Of a stretch of 64,000 nt of DNA, positions 1-7,043 are shown one piece after another. The first letter of the stretch is position 1. Every line of letters begins with the position of its first letter. Made by a program: the position numbers and the translations under genes. The notes below the pieces were generated by a model. It made no database searches. It saw only the letters and a list, made by a program, of their open reading frames with translations, and was not told the DNA's origin. This DNA is from Sphingomonas sp. IC081 (lineage in GTDB: Bacteria; Pseudomonadota; Alphaproteobacteria; Sphingomonadales; Sphingomonadaceae): contig NZ_CP029761.1 in NCBI RefSeq assembly GCF_006874585.1, positions 1,623,001-1,687,000 on the forward strand. The letters run 5' to 3'.

Positions 1-728
1 GGGAGGCCTTCAACATGTGGCTGGAGGAGCAATGCCGCAAGCGCCAGCAGGACAAGGTGCGCGGACAGAGCGAGACGATCGGTGAGCGCTTGCAACGCGA
101 TCTCGCGGCCATGCAGCCTCTGCCCGCTACACCCTTCGAAGCCTGCGATCAGGCGGGCGGGCGGGTCTCCTCGCAATCCCTGGTGCGCTACAGGACCAAC
201 GATTATTCGGTTCCGGTGGCCTGGGGCCATCAGGAAGTCTGGATCAGGGCCTATGTCGATGAGGTGGTGGTCGGCTGCCGCAGCGAAGTCATCGCCCGTC
301 ATCCTCGTTGCTATGCCCGCGAGGAGGTTATCTTCAACCCGCTCCACTATCTCCCGCTGATCGAGCAGAAGATCAACGCATTCGACCAGGCCGCGCCTTT
401 GCAGGGCTGGGATTTGCCCGAAGCGTTCACGACACTGCAGCGGCTGATGGAAGGGCGCATGCACAAACATGGCAGGCGCGAATATGTGCAAGTGCTGCGC
501 CTGCTGGAAACGTTCGCCATCGCCGATCTCCAGGCGGCGGTGGAACAGGCCATCGCCCTTGGCGCCATCGGCTTCGATGCCGTCAAGCACCTCGTCCTGT
601 GCCGGGTCGAACGCGTACCGCCCAGGCTCGACCTGGACGTCTATCCCTTCCTGCCACGCACAACGGTCGAGAAGACTTTTGCCAGAGCCTATCTGAGCCT
701 GCTCTCCGACAGGCAGGAAGCCGCATGA
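1..728 (+). CDS. istA: IS21-family transposase IstA, C-terminal part (cut by window edge)
   Basis: The frame is open to the window edge, so this is the last ~240 residues of a larger protein, not a gene starting at the ATG at 15. It carries the region that follows the DDE core in IstA proteins: a segment around LVRYRTNDYSVPV, then VWIRAYVDEVVV and a PLHYLPLIEQK block. The same blocks occur in the complete IstA at 9420-10934. It ends in TGA overlapping the ATG of istB (ATGA), the usual IS21 layout. IstA performs DNA cleavage and strand transfer. The catalytic residues lie outside the window, so activity cannot be judged. Confidence 0.9.
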   Translation, partial: EAFNMWLEEQCRKRQQDKVRGQSETIGERLQRDLAAMQPLPATPFEACDQAGGRVSSQSLVRYRTNDYSVPVAWGHQEVWIRAYVDEVVVGCRSEVIARHPRCYAREEVIFNPLHYLPLIEQKINAFDQAAPLQGWDLPEAFTTLQRLMEGRMHKHGRREYVQVLRLLETFAIADLQAAVEQAIALGAIGFDAVKHLVLCRVERVPPRLDLDVYPFLPRTTVEKTFARAYLSLLSDRQEAA

Positions 729-1492
729 GCGATCAGGCCCCGGAGCTTCTTCTCGCTCATCATCTCAAGGCACTCAAGTTGCCTACGTGCCTGCGAGAGC
801 ATCACAAGCTCGCGCGGCAATGTGCCGCCGAAGGCGTCGATCATATCCGCTTCCTCGCCCGTCTCGTCGAGATGGAAATGATCGACAGGGAGCGTCGTAT
901 GGTCGAGCGGCGTATCAAGGCCGCGCGCTTCCCCGCCGTCAAAAGCCTCGACAGCTTCGACTTCACCGTCATCCCCAGGCTCAACAAGATGCAGGTGCTT
1001 GAGATGGCGCGCTGCGAGTGGATCGAGCGGCGTGAGAACGCCATCGCTCTGGGGCCATCTGGCACCGGAAAGACGCACGTAGCGTTGGGGCTCGGACTGG
1101 CAGCATGCCAGAAAGGGCTGTCGGTGGGCTTCACCACTGCGGCGGCGCTGGTCAGCGAAATGATGGAGGCGCGCGACGAGCGGCGTCTCCTGCGCTTCCA
1201 GAAGCAGATGGTCGGATACAAACTGCTCATCATCGACGAACTGGGCTTCGTACCGCTCTCCAAGACCGGCTCCGAACTGCTGTTCGAGCTGATTTCCCAG
1301 CGTTACGAACGCGGCTCCACCTTGATCACCAGCAACCTGCCCTTCGACGAATGGACCGAAACCTTCGGATCCGAGCGTCTCACAGGCGCGCTCCTCGATC
1401 GCCTGACCCATCACGTCAGCATCCTCGAGATGAATGGCGAAAGCTATCGCCTCGCTCACAGCCGGGCCCGCAAGGCCAAAACCAAACCCTGA
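725..1492 (+). CDS. istB: IS21-family helper ATPase IstB
   Basis: 255 residues starting at the ATG that overlaps the istA stop; the longer reading frame from 308 is only an extension through istA. It has a Walker A motif (GPSGTGKTH, about residue 110), a Walker B-like LLIIDELGF and the downstream ITSNLPFDEW motif of the IstB/DnaC-like AAA+ family. IstB helps IstA choose and bend the target. It is full length for the family. It differs clearly in sequence from the IstB at 8705-9433, so the two IS21 elements are different members of the family. Confidence 0.95.
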   Translation: MSDQAPELLLAHHLKALKLPTCLREHHKLARQCAAEGVDHIRFLARLVEMEMIDRERRMVERRIKAARFPAVKSLDSFDFTVIPRLNKMQVLEMARCEWIERRENAIALGPSGTGKTHVALGLGLAACQKGLSVGFTTAAALVSEMMEARDERRLLRFQKQMVGYKLLIIDELGFVPLSKTGSELLFELISQRYERGSTLITSNLPFDEWTETFGSERLTGALLDRLTHHVSILEMNGESYRLAHSRARKAKTKP

Positions 1493-1503
1493 AAATCAAG
1501 CCA

Positions 1504-1556
1504 ATGCCGGGGGGAGTGGCCCTCGGGCTACGCCCTCACGCCACTCCCCCCGGCAT
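1504..1556. terminator. Perfect 17-bp hairpin after istB
   Basis: Arms 1504-1520 and 1540-1556 are perfect reverse complements, with a 19-base loop. There is no U-run after either arm, so it may be an RNA hairpin ending istB transcription or a structure at the IS end rather than a classical terminator. Confidence 0.5.
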
Positions 1557-1575
1557 GTAACACGATGGTCTGGTT

Positions 1576-2064
1576 TTACGCCGCCCAATGGCCGACTTTT
1601 GCTCCGCCGTTGACATCGAAGATTTCGTCCCTGACATTCATGCGCGAAACGGCCTCCATCTTCTCATGATATTTCTGTTCCTCATTAATTCGATCAAAAA
1701 TACTGGCATCCATGCCTGACGGCATAAAATAATTAGTTGGCGAAATAGACGAAACGCCAACATTAAGGCCACCGGTTACACCAGACGCATAGACTTCCTT
1801 TATCGCAGCTTCCGCCGCAGCCATCGCCTCGGCCTCTCGCTTGCTCCGTACTTCGGACATGAATTCGTTGCCGCGCTTCTTCCACTTGTCCTGCAACCTA
1901 CGGATTTCCGCGTCATTGAGCGGCCCGCAACCCTTCCTAGCTGCGGCAGCAATGGAGATCGCCGGATCAGACAGCCTAAGAATCGCGATGGCCCTCAGGC
2001 GCTCGTCGTCGATACCCCCGTCGCCGAAGGGCCGACCCCGCTTCGCTTTTGCCGGTGCAGTCAC
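1576..2064 (-). CDS. Hypothetical protein, accessory region
   Basis: 162 residues, not recognised. It begins with a basic segment containing KRGRPFGDGG, a patch that resembles an AT-hook-like start, followed by a helical part (DDERLRAIAILRLSDP) and a charged, alanine-rich helix (RSKREAEAMAAAEAAIKEV). The start ATG is at 2064. The C-terminal half is polar with no membrane segment. It sits alone between the IS21 hairpin and the IS5-family element, in DNA that is more AT-rich than the chromosome to the right, which fits phage or island cargo. DNA binding is only a guess from the basic N-terminus. Confidence 0.6.
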   Translation of the reverse strand: MTAPAKAKRGRPFGDGGIDDERLRAIAILRLSDPAISIAAAARKGCGPLNDAEIRRLQDKWKKRGNEFMSEVRSKREAEAMAAAEAAIKEVYASGVTGGLNVGVSSISPTNYFMPSGMDASIFDRINEEQKYHEKMEAVSRMNVRDEIFDVNGGAKVGHWAA

Positions 2065-2180
2065 TGAAATATCCTTTCAAAGTCACATTACATTGGGCAA
2101 TCTTGATGATCTATGACCGACATAGCAACGATGAAAAATAATAACGGTGCGAGGATAAAACCGCCACTGCCGGCAGCCGT

Positions 2181-2241
2181 GCGAGATTAATTCAACAAGG
2201 CACCAAGCCCGCGCGAGATTAAATCGAGGCAATAATCTCGC
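2181..2241. repeat. Three copies of GCGAGATTA (two direct, one inverted)
   Basis: GCGAGATTA occurs at 2181-2189 and 2213-2221, and as its complement TAATCTCGC at 2233-2241. The cluster lies upstream of the minus-strand gene at 1576-2064 and beside the IS5-family insertion. It looks like an operator or protein-binding array; part also overlaps the end of the split small ORF. Confidence 0.45.
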
Positions 2242-2255
2242 AAGGATATCATTGA

Positions 2256-3185
2256 GAGCCCGATCCAAAAGTTGTTGAGCAATACCAGCATGTTATGATT
2301 CACGCCGTCCTTGCGAGAGATGGAGTGATCAATGGCATGGACTGGCATTGCTCGAGAGGAGCATAGCCGCAAGGGACTGCGTTATCCAAGCGACATGACG
2401 GATAAGGAGTGGGCGCTGGTGGCCCCGTTCATTCCCCCGGCAAAGCAAGGCGGTCGGCGGCGCAGCACGAATATGCGCGAAGTGGCCAACGCGCTGCTCT
2501 ATCTGGCTTCGGCCGGGTGTGCCTGGCGCCTGCTGCCCAAGTGCTTTCCACCGGTCTCGACGGTTCGGCGCTATTTCTACGCCTGGCGTAACGCGGGATT
2601 GTTCGAGGTGATGAACACGCTGCTGGTCATGAACCTGCGAGAGATCGAGGGGCGCGAAGCCTCTCCCAGTGCGGGCATCATCGATAGCCAGAGCGTGAAA
2701 ACGACCGAAAGCGGCGGCCCGAGTGGATATGACGCGGGCAAGAAAGTCAAAGGCCGCAAGCGTCATATCCTGACCGACACCTCCGGTTTTCTGATCTCCA
2801 TCCTCGTGCACACCGCCGATATTCAGGACCGTGATGGCGCCGTCGACGTGCTCAAAGGCATATGCCAGCGCTTCCCCTGGCTGCGCCATATCTTCGCCGA
2901 TGGTGGCTACGCCGGAGACAAGCTCAGGAGAGCACTCGCCAAAGTCGGGAATTGGGTAATCGAGATCATCAAGCGTTCCGACAAGGCCGAGGGCTTCGAA
3001 GTCCTCCCGCGCCGCTGGGTCGTCGAGCGCACGTTCGCCTGGCTGGGGCGGTGCCGCCGCCTCGCAAAGGACTGGGAGGCGACCATCGCCTCGTCTACCG
3101 CCTGGGCCACGATCGCTTCTATCCGCATGCTCATCCGCAGAACCGCAAGATATTGCTACGCTTGAGACACTTTTGAATCGGGCTC
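2256..3185 (+). mobile_element. Complete IS5-family element (IS427-like), 930 bp
   Basis: Both ends show inverted repeats beginning GAGCCCGAT(C/T)CAAAAGT (left 2256-2273; right end is the complement finishing at 3185). The element is flanked by the trinucleotide TGA at 2253-2255 and 3186-3188, a TNA duplication as expected for the IS427 group of IS5. One transposase gene fills it. Confidence 0.93.
2332..3165 (+). CDS. IS5-family transposase
   Basis: 277 residues, uninterrupted. The N-terminal part (about 20-110) is the DUF4096-like segment of IS5 transposases (LRYPSDMTDKEWALVAPFIP). The DDE catalytic set is visible: D in GIIDSQSVK, D in IFADGGYAG and E in WVVERTFAWL, with the GRKRHILTDT block between. 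It cuts and pastes its own element. All catalytic residues and both inverted repeats are present, so it could still be active. The long minus-strand frame opposite it is a shadow. Confidence 0.96.
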   Translation: MAWTGIAREEHSRKGLRYPSDMTDKEWALVAPFIPPAKQGGRRRSTNMREVANALLYLASAGCAWRLLPKCFPPVSTVRRYFYAWRNAGLFEVMNTLLVMNLREIEGREASPSAGIIDSQSVKTTESGGPSGYDAGKKVKGRKRHILTDTSGFLISILVHTADIQDRDGAVDVLKGICQRFPWLRHIFADGGYAGDKLRRALAKVGNWVIEIIKRSDKAEGFEVLPRRWVVERTFAWLGRCRRLAKDWEATIASSTAWATIASIRMLIRRTARYCYA

Positions 3186-3270
3186 TGAGGTCAGGTGCTC
3201 GCCATCCTCGACCGCATCCCATGCTTCGACAAGCTGATCGTCGGACATCGTCTTGGGCCCATGGTGATCC

Positions 3271-3588
3271 TCACTTTACTCCGGGATGGCCCTCGGGATC
3301 ATGCCGATTTCCTTGAAAATGAGCGACTGGACCCTGAGCGATCTTCTTATGGATGAGATCGATTATGAACGCGCCTCCAGAATCGTGGGCAGCCTTCCCA
3401 ACGTCACTAGTGGCACCGACCTCGGAAGCTATCGCAGAAGCCTGAAGCCCGATTTCCGCTAGCAACCTGATAGCCTCAGCCCTCGACGGGATCACGGCTT
3501 GTTGACGACGCCAATCATCGACGGCGACCAACCATTCGGGCGATGCTCGCATTTCAAAGCGCGAGGACTTTTCGTTTCCGTATATCAT
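3271..3588 (-). CDS. Ribbon-helix-helix-like small protein
   Basis: 105 residues from the ATG at 3588; a longer version from 3693 is possible but its N-terminus looks non-coding. Residues ~8-45 (SRFEMRASPEWLVAVDDWRR, then a second helix IPSRAEAIRLLAEIGLQA) read as a beta strand followed by two helices, the pattern of ribbon-helix-helix regulators. The C-terminal half is not recognised. The start abuts the palindrome at 3591-3604, which suggests self-regulation. A candidate -35/-10 (TTGTAC and TACGTA, 17-bp spacing on the minus strand) would make the mRNA nearly leaderless. An antitoxin or plasmid/phage-type repressor role is possible; no toxin partner is visible. Confidence 0.6.
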   Translation of the reverse strand: MIYGNEKSSRFEMRASPEWLVAVDDWRRQQAVIPSRAEAIRLLAEIGLQASAIASEVGATSDVGKAAHDSGGAFIIDLIHKKIAQGPVAHFQGNRHDPEGHPGVK

Positions 3589-3590
3589 GG

Positions 3591-3604
3591 CATGTACGTA
3601 CATG
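3591..3604. promoter_or_regulatory. 14-bp perfect palindrome, likely operator
   Basis: CATGTACGTACATG lies immediately upstream of the ribbon-helix-helix-like start codon on the minus strand and overlaps the candidate -10. Its place and symmetry suit an autorepressor site. Confidence 0.5.
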
Positions 3605-3754
3605 GTAGAGGCGTGGCGTACAAGCCAAATTTTAAATTCCGCGCTTGGCCTGTCCGTTTCGCTCATCAGGGCATGGGCGAGCACGCACGGCAATCGATAA
3701 CTTCAAAGTAAAAAATCTCAAAAACGAATATCATAAAAAGTGGTAGATGCAAAA

Positions 3755-3821
3755 ATGGCACTACAAAAAAGAGGATTATTCGTCCGCTTGACGGCACAGA
3801 TGGCACTACATAATTTTGTAG
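3755..3821 (+). promoter_or_regulatory. Promoter with repeated operator-like sequences
   Basis: A -35 TTGACG (3788-3793) and -10 TAATTT (3811-3816) are spaced by 17 bp. ATGGCACTACA occurs at 3755-3765 and again at 3800-3810, the second copy inside the promoter spacer. CTACA and TGTAG form an inverted repeat at 3806-3821 around the -10. This suggests repressor control of the gene that starts at 3843. Confidence 0.55.
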
Positions 3822-3842
3822 AACCATCTGAAGGAACTTAAC

Positions 3843-4496
3843 TTGAGCATCTACAATCTTACACGCATTCCGCGCCGTCGCCGAACCGAATTTAAATCAA
3901 AGGACACGAGCACCAGTGCCTACACGTTTCTTGCGTCTCAAGGTCGCACGTCGATTACTCTTGGGGCGCGCGACCGAGTAGTTCGCAGAACACCAAACTC
4001 AATTGAGTTGCGCAACAACTTCAAGGTCTATTTCGACCTGATCGGTGACACAGACATCGAAACCTATGTCGAATGGGCCGAACTCGTCGAAGCTGGATCG
4101 TCGGACCTCTATCCGCTTGAACGGGTCGAAACCATGCGGTTGCACGTCTATCGCCGGGGCAAGAATGCGCCGTTTGAAACGATCTGGTTCCGGAATATCG
4201 CCGACGCAGAACTGTTCGCGGACAACTTCCCGGCTTACCGTGAGCAATACGAGCAAAAGAAGCTGCACGTGGAGGCAGCGGAAAAATGGCGCAAACGTGA
4301 CCTGAATAGCCGCCTTGCCGATGCTATGGAGGATGAGGGCAACGATCCGCGCCTTGGCGCTCTGAGCGGCTCGGAGAAGCAAATTGCATGGGCCGGGGAC
4401 ATCCGGCGCGGATACCTAGAGCGCGGAGGCAATGACGTAGAGATCATTGGTAACCGATCCGCGAAGTGGTGGATCGATAATCGCCACATGATTTGA
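3843..4496 (+). CDS. Hypothetical protein, TTG start, C-terminal SEKQIxWA-type segment
   Basis: 217 residues from a TTG start preceded by AAGGA (3831-3835) at a normal distance. The N-terminal ~45 residues are basic (RIPRRRRTEFKSKD). The middle is a mixed alpha/beta region with a charged helix (YEQKKLHVEAAEKWRKRD). The last ~45 residues contain GSEKQIAWAGDIRRGYLE and KWWIDNR, a tail I have seen on assorted phage and plasmid accessory proteins, where the same GSEKQIxWA pattern recurs. No enzyme motif is visible. It has its own promoter with repeats and its own terminator, so it is a single-gene unit. Function unknown. Confidence 0.75.
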   Translation: MSIYNLTRIPRRRRTEFKSKDTSTSAYTFLASQGRTSITLGARDRVVRRTPNSIELRNNFKVYFDLIGDTDIETYVEWAELVEAGSSDLYPLERVETMRLHVYRRGKNAPFETIWFRNIADAELFADNFPAYREQYEQKKLHVEAAEKWRKRDLNSRLADAMEDEGNDPRLGALSGSEKQIAWAGDIRRGYLERGGNDVEIIGNRSAKWWIDNRHMI

Positions 4497-4506
4497 AGTG
4501 AAATTG

Positions 4507-4533
4507 AAAACGGGGCCGATTGGCCCCGTTTTT
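4507..4533. terminator. Bidirectional rho-independent terminator
   Basis: Arms 4507-4517 and 4522-4532 pair perfectly (AAAACGGGGCC with its complement), with a 4-base loop and A/T runs on both sides. It lies between the convergent 217-residue gene and the 60-residue minus-strand gene. Confidence 0.85.
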
Positions 4534-4715
4534 CATTTCCGTTTACCCTTCCCCTTCCCCTTGCCCTCATCAGGCCGTGGAATGAGCCGAACCGTGGCCC
4601 ACCACTTCGGCAGCCCCAGCGTCACAAGCTTCCCCTGAGAGGCCTCAGAGCGGAAAAAGGCATCATCCGGGCAGCCTGCCGCGACCCAACGGGCGATGAG
4701 ATCGGCGCGGGTCAT
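4533..4715 (-). CDS. Small phage-type hypothetical protein downstream of endolysin
   Basis: 60 residues from the ATG at 4715, which overlaps the endolysin stop (ATGA). It begins MTRADLIARWVAAGCPDD, ends in a lysine/glycine run (GKGKGKGKRK), and has no membrane helix. Translational coupling to the endolysin suggests a shared role in lysis or a packaging-type accessory, but I recognise no family. A longer frame from 4979 exists only as a shadow of the endolysin. Confidence 0.55.
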   Translation of the reverse strand: MTRADLIARWVAAGCPDDAFFRSEASQGKLVTLGLPKWWATVRLIPRPDEGKGKGKGKRK

Positions 4716-5335
4716 GCTGCGGCCTCCAGCGCTTCGAGAACAGCGTTGCACTTCGCCTTGCGGTCTTTGAGCCCGTTCTCGCCACCGTTTATGACCTTGG
4801 TGCTGGCCGTGATCTGCCAGCCATCGGCAAGTTCGTTGAGGCGATGGGTCTGCCACCACCATGCCGACGCCATGAATGCGCCAGCCGGGGTTTCGAGATA
4901 GGTCACGGTTTCGTCGAGCGTCATGCCCATGGCCTTCGCCACCGCGAGGTAGTTGTTCCGTCCGGTGACCATAATCCACGCGCGGCCACGGAACTTGAAT
5001 CCTTCCCCGGACACCTCATCACCGTTGCCCATGCGTGAGCCATAGGCACGCGCCCCGATTGCTCCGGGACGGTTGGCATACTGCGCGGCGACGCCTGCGC
5101 TGGGGAACCGGCTGGGCCAAACCTCGCGCAACCGCTTGGCCGAATAGTTGAGGTTCTCGATCATGCGCGTGAACCCGGCGCTTTCGTGAGCGAGTTGACC
5201 GAGGAACGCGGCGACCCGGCGCGGGGTGTTGATCTGGAATCGCTCCATCGCGGCGGGAGCGTGGTCGAGGACCATCTTGCGGGTCGCGGCGGGCATGGTC
5301 GGGAAGGCTTGGAGGAGGACGGAGTCAGTCAGCAT
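4712..5335 (-). CDS. Phage-type endolysin, glycoside hydrolase family 19
   Basis: 207 residues from the ATG at 5335 (MLTDSVLLQAF); an upstream ATG at 5401 falls inside the palindromic operator region and is unlikely. Family features: the catalytic glutamate in GQLAHESAGF, then ENLNYSAKRLREVWPSRFP, the RMGNGDE block, and VINGGENGLKDRK near the end. GH19 enzymes cut beta-1,4 bonds in chitin or peptidoglycan; short bacterial ones of this type are usually phage endolysins. No signal peptide is present and no holin is visible nearby. The usual RGxIQLTGR substrate-loop motif is altered to RAWIMVTGR. It is read away from the toxin-antitoxin pair across a region with two palindromes. Confidence 0.88.
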   Translation of the reverse strand: MLTDSVLLQAFPTMPAATRKMVLDHAPAAMERFQINTPRRVAAFLGQLAHESAGFTRMIENLNYSAKRLREVWPSRFPSAGVAAQYANRPGAIGARAYGSRMGNGDEVSGEGFKFRGRAWIMVTGRNNYLAVAKAMGMTLDETVTYLETPAGAFMASAWWWQTHRLNELADGWQITASTKVINGGENGLKDRKAKCNAVLEALEAAA

Positions 5336-5358
5336 CCGATATTTAGGGTCGAATGATC

Positions 5359-5412
5359 TACGGCATTGCCGTATGATTTGCGGTTGACGACCATACGGCA
5401 TTGCCGTAGAGC
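5359..5412. promoter_or_regulatory. Twin palindromic operators overlapping the toxin-antitoxin promoter
   Basis: TACGGCATTGCCGTA occurs twice (5359-5373 and 5394-5408), each a 7-bp inverted repeat around one base, with centres 35 bp apart. A plus-strand promoter TTGACG (5384-5389) and TAGAGC (5407-5412), spacing 17, lies between and across them. The toxin ATG is only 8 bases past the -10, so the transcript would be almost leaderless. The same sites lie 24 bp upstream of the divergent endolysin start. Confidence 0.7.
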
Positions 5413-5419
5413 GGCCTAC

Positions 5420-5758
5420 ATGTTACACAGTGTCGTTGAAACCAAATCGTTCATCGCAGACGCAGCGGATGCGGGTATGTCAGATGACGAGCGCGCTGCG
5501 GTCGTGGACATGCTCGCCGCAGACCCGGAAACTGGTGACATCATGAAGGGCTGCGGCGGAGCCCGGAAAGTTCGAGTTAAGAAACCGGGCGGCGGCAAGT
5601 CTGGTGGATACCGGGTCATCACCTACTATGGCGGTGGTGACATTCCGCTCTTTCTCATCACTGTGTTCGGAAAGAACGAAAAAGTGTCACTCACCAAGAG
5701 TGAACAAAACGAACTCTCCGACTTATGTAAGATACTGAAATCAAATTACAAAAAATAA
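5420..5758 (+). CDS. RelE/HigB-family toxin
   Basis: 112 residues from the ATG at 5420; the frame is open further up but that part is promoter. The sequence matches the RelE/HigB-2-like toxin style: MLHSVVETKSFIADA, GMSDDERAAVVDML, the glycine/lysine segment GARKVRVKKPGGGKSGGYRV, then ITYYGGGDIPLFLITVFGKNEK. Such toxins are ribosome-dependent or free mRNA endonucleases. The antitoxin follows 37 bp downstream, giving the toxin-first order typical of HigBA. Basic residues in the RKVR...GGYR region are the likely RNA-contact surface. The pair probably stabilises the integrated element. Confidence 0.85.
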   Translation: MLHSVVETKSFIADAADAGMSDDERAAVVDMLAADPETGDIMKGCGGARKVRVKKPGGGKSGGYRVITYYGGGDIPLFLITVFGKNEKVSLTKSEQNELSDLCKILKSNYKK

Positions 5759-5795
5759 CAAACCTGCCTGTTCTCGCCACGGAAGCAAAACAATT

Positions 5796-6239
5796 ATGAG
5801 CAAGTTCGCATTTAAGAAAATAGCCGCAGGGCTAGAGGACGCCATCGCGTATGCGGGTGGCGATACCTCCCGTGCGCGCGTAGCTGGCGGCCCCGACGTG
5901 AAGGCGATCCGCGCCAAGACAAAACTCTCGCAGACGAAATTCGCGGAAACCTTCGACATCCCGGTCTCGACGATCCGCGACTGGGAACAGGATCGACGGG
6001 CACCCGAAGGGCCTGCGCGGACCCTCCTGTCGCTGATCGAGGCCGATCCTCCCGCTGTCATGCAAATCATGAGGAAGGTACGCGTCGGAAGTGAAAACGT
6101 CGAAGGCAAGGTGCTGCATGGAGCAGTCGCATTGGTCGCAAGGAAAAATAACCTTTCTGGCATCAAGCGCGCAATATCAGTCGCGACGACCGCAGCGATA
6201 GAACAACCTCCCGCCAAAACAATTGCAAAATCAAAATAG
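5796..6239 (+). CDS. XRE-family antitoxin/repressor paired with the upstream toxin
   Basis: 147 residues. The HTH is clear at about residues 47-85 (VKAIRAKTKLSQTKFAETFD then IPVSTIRDWEQDRRAPEG), the pattern of HigA/NadS-like antitoxins. The N-terminus (SKFAFKKIAAGLEDAIAYAGG) is the usual toxin-contacting arm in this subgroup. A C-terminal extension of ~45 residues beyond the usual ~100-residue length has no recognised domain. It likely neutralises the toxin and represses the operon through the palindromes at 5359-5408. A terminator follows directly. Confidence 0.86.
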   Translation: MSKFAFKKIAAGLEDAIAYAGGDTSRARVAGGPDVKAIRAKTKLSQTKFAETFDIPVSTIRDWEQDRRAPEGPARTLLSLIEADPPAVMQIMRKVRVGSENVEGKVLHGAVALVARKNNLSGIKRAISVATTAAIEQPPAKTIAKSK

Positions 6240-6240
6240 A

Positions 6241-6267
6241 AAAAGCCCGGATCACTCCGGGCTTTTT
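6241..6267. terminator. Rho-independent terminator of the toxin-antitoxin operon
   Basis: Arms 6241-6251 and 6256-6266 (AAAAGCCCGGA and complement), 4-base loop, followed by T. Almost the same hairpin recurs at 11303-11329. Confidence 0.87.
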
Positions 6268-6306
6268 CGTTTTCCTATGATGTGATTTTAAATTAGAAGT
6301 TCGAAA

Positions 6307-6846
6307 TCAGTTATCGTCGCGATGGCTGGTATTCGCAAAGGCACCGTCGTGATAACGGATAGTCGAATCGCGGAAGGTGATCGCCTGTTCGAGATCGGCG
6401 AAAACCTGCTGGAACGTTTCGCCCTCGCGGACGACCTTGACCCGGTATCGTGGGCCAAATGCCTGCGTGTCATAGGTCGTGACGCACTTGTGACCGGAAC
6501 TCGCCCAACCCGGTTGGTTTCTGGTGTTCTCGGAAGGTGACGCAGCCCGCAGGTTCGCCCACCGATTGTCGGACCGAAGCCCGTTGATGTGGTCCATTTG
6601 AGCCGAAGGCCATTCTCCCGTCATCGTCAGATTAGCGAGGCGGTGAGCATAGTAGTTCACACCACCTATGCGGATTTCGGTATATCCGATATGCTTATGA
6701 ACCGATCCAGCAATAGTACCCTTTCGATACTTTCCCGAGTCGTTCAAACGGATGAAATATCCATTCTCCGAATCATAGCTATAAATGGCGTCTAGAATTT
6801 CTTTCGTAAGTGCGGTTTTCGCGCCGCTCGCGTTTCTTTTATTCAT
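6307..6846 (-). CDS. Phage-type HNH endonuclease
   Basis: 179 residues. The HNH core is visible at about residues 68-105: YAHRLANLTMTGEWPSAQMD, HINGLRSDNRWANLR, with the central DH and N...N...LR pattern of phage-type HNH nucleases. The C-terminal ~60 residues (PRYRVKVVREGETFQQVFAD...) resemble the AP2-like DNA-binding repeat often fused to these homing-type nucleases. It is a free-standing gene read leftwards, convergent with the antitoxin gene. Probably a selfish homing nuclease or a phage DNA-processing enzyme. Confidence 0.9.
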   Translation of the reverse strand: MNKRNASGAKTALTKEILDAIYSYDSENGYFIRLNDSGKYRKGTIAGSVHKHIGYTEIRIGGVNYYAHRLANLTMTGEWPSAQMDHINGLRSDNRWANLRAASPSENTRNQPGWASSGHKCVTTYDTQAFGPRYRVKVVREGETFQQVFADLEQAITFRDSTIRYHDGAFANTSHRDDN

Positions 6847-7043
6847 TGCACAGTTATTTAGTCAACGAGTGCAATTCGGTGTCGTAAGTTCAAAAAATTG
6901 ACTTTTACGATCTTGCCCTTCCCCCTGCCAGCGACCATGAGCACCACTCAAAATGTGAATGGTGCAGCGCTATGATTTTGCTCGATGAATTGGTTCAGGC
7001 CCGTCGTGGGAAGGGATTGACCCAATCCGCGCTCGCGAAACGG

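Larger units (their letters stand above)
2187..3248 (-). pseudogene. Small 42-codon ORF split by the IS5-family element
   Basis: The 5' part runs from the ATG at 3248 down to 3186 (21 codons, starting MSDDQLVEAWDAVEDGEH). The 3' part runs from 2252 down to the TAA at 2187-2189 (MISLRDYCLDLISRGLGALL then N). Removing the element and one copy of the TGA duplication joins them in frame into a 42-residue acidic-then-helical protein. It would lie 22 bp downstream of the ribbon-helix-helix-like gene on the same strand. An open frame this short could be chance, so whether it was a gene is uncertain. Confidence 0.4.

Noticed and set aside
2329..3222. 297-residue minus-strand frame across the IS5-family element
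   Set aside because: Shadow of the transposase; it merely uses the inverted-repeat sequence at its start.
4716..4979. Extension of the small gene at 4533 to a 148-residue frame
   Set aside because: It runs through the endolysin gene; the ATG at 4715 overlapping the endolysin stop is the natural start.
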